Shown here piece after piece: positions 49,732 to 51,744 of a DNA stretch of 51,744 nucleotides; position 1 is the stretch's first letter; every line of letters starts with the position of its first letter. The stretch comes from an uncultured Cetobacterium sp. (lineage in GTDB: Bacteria > Fusobacteriota > Fusobacteriia > Fusobacteriales > Fusobacteriaceae). The position numbers and the translations under genes are program-made. Location: the NCBI RefSeq assembly GCF_947039425.1, contig NZ_CAMQYW010000002.1:1-51744 (forward strand). The letters run 5' to 3'. The notes beneath the pieces are model-generated. The model saw only the letters and a program-made list of their open reading frames with translations, was not told the origin of the DNA and did no database searches.

Positions 49732-50701
49732 GATGAAAACCCTCCTTATTGACCATTTCAATATCAGACGATATCGTACTACCAGTAGTTGTTAAGAAAT
49801 TTCCTGTAAGAGCTGAATTAATTCCCCCTCTAATACCTTGAATTTCATATTTTCCAAGTTGTAATCTTCCACCAGCATATCTTAAGAAAGAATCATAATT
49901 TATAAAACGATAAACAGCAATTGTTTTTATAATTTCTAAAGGAGCTAAAGGAGTATAATTCTCCATAGGAGTTCCTTTTATTGGCATTAAGAAATTTAGT
50001 GGAATAGATTTAATATTTAAAGATTTTAATTCAAAAGCCATATCTAATCTATCAATAGAAGATTCTCCTAAACCGAAGATTCCACCGCTACAAACTTCCA
50101 TTCCAGATTCTTGAGCATATTTAACGGTATCAACTCTATCTTGGAAAGTGTGAGTTGTGCATATTTTATCATAAAAATTTCTAGAAGTTTCTAAATTATG
50201 GTGATAAGTTTTAACACCAGAGTCTTTTAAAATTTTAGCTGAAATTTTATTTAATAAACCATGGGAAGCACAAAGATGTATGTTAGAGTTTTTATCAATA
50301 TATTTATAAATATCAGATAATTCTTGAGAATCTTTAGTAGAAAAAAGACCTCTTCCACTAGTGACTAGGGAAAAACGATTAGCACCTTCTTTTTCTACAG
50401 CTATAGCAAGGTTTAAAGCTTCTTCTTTCTCAGTTAAAGGATAAACAGGTGAAGCTGTTTTAAAATGTGCAGATTGAGCGCAGTATCTGCAATCTTCTGG
50501 ACATTTTCCAGATTTAGCATTCATTATTGTACAAAGGTTAAAAGTATCACCGCAAAAGTGTTTTCTTATTTGATTTGCACAATCAGATAAGAATAAAATA
50601 TCTTCTTCTTTTGTTATTTCTATTAGTTTTTTTGCGTCAGCATAAGATATTTCTATTCCATTTATAATATTATTTTTAATTTGTGTTATAAAATTTTTCA
50701 A
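49721..50701 (-). CDS. bioB: Biotin synthase
   Basis: Radical SAM enzyme that inserts sulfur into dethiobiotin. The 326-aa protein has the SAM cluster motif CPEDCRYCAQS, the NLCTIMNAKSG lead-in, and the conserved YHHNLETS and GGIFGLGES segments; the Arg ligand of the auxiliary cluster lies in FLRYAGGR-type context. TTG start with AGGAG about 11 nt upstream. It is 27 bp after mscS and overlaps bioD, so all three probably share one transcript. No BirA box was recognised. Confidence 0.95.
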   Translation of the reverse strand: MKNFITQIKNNIINGIEISYADAKKLIEITKEEDILFLSDCANQIRKHFCGDTFNLCTIMNAKSGKCPEDCRYCAQSAHFKTASPVYPLTEKEEALNLAIAVEKEGANRFSLVTSGRGLFSTKDSQELSDIYKYIDKNSNIHLCASHGLLNKISAKILKDSGVKTYHHNLETSRNFYDKICTTHTFQDRVDTVKYAQESGMEVCSGGIFGLGESSIDRLDMAFELKSLNIKSIPLNFLMPIKGTPMENYTPLAPLEIIKTIAVYRFINYDSFLRYAGGRLQLGKYEIQGIRGGINSALTGNFLTTTGSTISSDIEMVNKEGFHLDK

Positions 50702-50728
50702 AATTTACATCATTCTCCTATACTAAAA

Positions 50729-51553
50729 TTATTTTTGATAAACATCCAATTTGTTATATGGAATTTCAATTCCTTCTTCATCAAATCTCTTTTTAACAAT
50801 TTCTTGAAAATCAAAGAAGATATCCCAATAATCCTCTTTTTTACTCCAAACTCTAACTGTAAAATCTAGTGAACTTGAATTTTGCTTGCTTAATCTAACA
50901 AAAATATCTCTATCATGAAGTACAGCTTTATGATTCATAGCTATTTCAGTTAATATTTCTTTTACTTTATCAATTGAAGTATCATAAGAAACAGAAAAAA
51001 CAAGATCAACTCTTCTTTCTGAATTTGCACCAGCATTAACAATAACTTCAGCAGAAAGTTTTCCATTAGGAATAATTACTTGTTTATTATCAACAGTAAA
51101 AAGAACTGTATATAAAAAAGTAATTCTTTGAACAACACCCTCAACACCACAAGTAATAATGTAATCACCTTTTATAAAATATTGAGATATTAAAATTTGA
51201 ATTCCACCAGCAAGATCAGATAGACTTCCCTTTAAAGCAAGTCCAATACCGATACCAATCGAACCAAGAAGAGCGAGAAGAGATGTCATCTCAACTCCAA
51301 TAACTTGAACTACATTTAAAATATAAAAAATTATTATTGCAATATTCATTAAAGAATCTAAAAATTGAACTAATAAATCATCAATTTTTTTTAAAGTTAA
51401 AAACTTATTAAATCCTTTAATACATATTCTTCTAACAGGATTAAAAGATATCCAAAGAATAGCTAGAAAAATTAATTTTTTAAAAATTGTTGGTGCAAAA
51501 GTCATAAAGGCTTTTAAAAGTTCTTGAATAATACTATGAATAGTTGAATCCAT
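50729..51553 (-). CDS. mscS: MscS-family small-conductance mechanosensitive channel
   Basis: A 274-aa inner-membrane channel that releases solutes on hypo-osmotic shock. Three N-terminal membrane helices (about 15-40, 55-80, 85-112) include the Gly/Ala-rich pore helix LLGSIGIGIGLALKGSLSDLAGG, followed by the cytoplasmic beta and alpha/beta cage with the IPNGKLSAEVIVN segment. I start at ATG 51553 with GAGGAGG upstream; the ORF-track start adds 14 residues that overlap the promoter palindrome. Confidence 0.92.
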   Translation of the reverse strand: MDSTIHSIIQELLKAFMTFAPTIFKKLIFLAILWISFNPVRRICIKGFNKFLTLKKIDDLLVQFLDSLMNIAIIIFYILNVVQVIGVEMTSLLALLGSIGIGIGLALKGSLSDLAGGIQILISQYFIKGDYIITCGVEGVVQRITFLYTVLFTVDNKQVIIPNGKLSAEVIVNAGANSERRVDLVFSVSYDTSIDKVKEILTEIAMNHKAVLHDRDIFVRLSKQNSSSLDFTVRVWSKKEDYWDIFFDFQEIVKKRFDEEGIEIPYNKLDVYQK

Positions 51554-51570
51554 AATAACCTCCTCGTATA

Positions 51571-51592
51571 ATGAAGATATATTAATCTTCAT
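51571..51592 (-). promoter_or_regulatory. palindrome in the mscS promoter region
   Basis: Perfect 8-bp inverted repeat ATGAAGAT-N6-ATCTTCAT, 17 bp upstream of the mscS ATG. On the minus strand it lies between a TTGATG (-35-like) and ATTATA (-10-like) element, so it could be an operator or a leader hairpin. Confidence 0.45.
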
Positions 51593-51620
51593 CAATTTAT
51601 TTGTTATTTTTTACTAAAGT

Positions 51621-51744
51621 GCTGTGGATTATTATGACCTCCTATGGCTAGTTCAACTAGACTATTTTATTTAGGCTATAACCACAGCTTTATACTAATT
51701 TGTTAATTAGTTAGATAACGCTTGACGTTTTATATAAGACGAGG
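51621..51744. other. Unassigned hairpin-rich region at the window edge
   Basis: Three or more hairpins lie in series: GCTGTGG (51621-51627) pairs with CCACAGC (51682-51688), enclosing CTAGTT-C-AACTAG; CTAATT-TGTT-AATTAG (51695-51710); and CGTTTT-ATAT-AAGACG (51726-51741). There is no open frame of note. It may be part of a structured RNA or a leader continuing beyond the window. I could not match it to tmRNA, RNase P, 6S, SRP RNA or a known riboswitch core. Confidence 0.4.

Noticed and set aside
51600-51744. tmRNA, RNase P, 6S or SRP RNA at the right edge
   Set aside because: I found no tag-reading frame, GAGGAAAGTCC-type core, SRP GGAAG apical motif or tRNA-like end in the visible part; the region is left unassigned.
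1-51744. CRISPR arrays, insertion sequences or integrated elements
   Set aside because: I saw no regularly spaced direct repeats, transposase, integrase or target-site duplications; the only large repeat is the outer-membrane protein gene pair.

Overview
The window is chromosomal DNA of an AT-rich, anaerobic, diderm bacterium, most likely a member of the Fusobacteriales (Fusobacterium, Cetobacterium or a close relative). The reasons are very low GC, clostridia-like housekeeping genes and riboswitches, and genes that need an outer membrane: two signal-peptide beta-barrel proteins and LPS-type GT9 and GT2 glycosyltransferases. The species call is inference. I see no prophage, insertion sequence, integrase or CRISPR array; almost everything is core genome in short operons separated by clear Rho-independent terminators.

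Layout. 1-300: tRNA-His (cut by the window edge), tRNA-Lys, tRNA-Leu. 0.3-2.6 kb: truA, a GNAT acetyltransferase, then an oxidative-stress operon perR - superoxide reductase - rubredoxin; the 56-aa rubredoxin is absent from the ORF track. 2.7-5.9 kb: a WalJ-type metallohydrolase, a degenerate uracil-DNA-glycosylase-like protein, a GT9 glycosyltransferase and yebC. 5.9-11.3 kb: a guanine riboswitch with attenuator controlling an NCS2 purine permease, then recG and proS. 11.4-14.0 kb: a large orphan HTH regulator followed by a two-gene encapsulin nanocompartment (encapsulated ferritin-like cargo plus shell), the most system-like locus here. 14.0-15.6 kb (minus strand): two paralogous outer-membrane proteins. 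15.8-22.4 kb: thiD, an RluD-type synthase, rnhB, yraN, a Zn-ribbon protein, comF, an unknown gene, tpiA and gpmI. 22.4-24.2 kb: a lysine riboswitch with terminator in front of an NhaC-family (LysW-like) transporter. 24.3-28.7 kb: a polysaccharide deacetylase, a GT2 glycosyltransferase, a FetAB-like ABC exporter and ychF. 28.8-40.4 kb: yceD-rpmF-plsX-fabH-fabD-acpP-fabF-rnc, an Elp3-like radical SAM gene, rng, coaD, radA and disA. 40.4-43.2 kb: copper ATPase copA and its regulator csoR. 43.3-46.6 kb: nucleoside uptake and salvage (PnrA-like binding protein, deoB, deoD, cdd). 46.7-49.0 kb: an FCD-type GntR regulator and aspartase aspA. 49.0-51.6 kb (minus strand): mscS-bioB-bioD. The last 145 bases hold several perfect hairpins that I could not assign.

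How the genes work together. A redox and metal theme recurs: PerR controlling superoxide reductase with its likely electron donor rubredoxin, an iron-storing encapsulin, a FetAB-like exporter and copper efflux, all suited to an anaerobe that meets oxygen and metal stress. Purine economy is covered by the riboswitch-controlled permease and the deo/cdd salvage genes. Membrane lipid synthesis (plsX-fab) is linked to translation and RNA processing (rpmF, rnc, rng). Start sites were moved from the ORF track wherever a Shine-Dalgarno sequence or family alignment showed a better one (yebC, recG, proS, thiD, fabD, fabF, comF, lysW-like, bioD, mscS and others). All functional names rest on motifs and protein resemblance read by eye; no database search was run.
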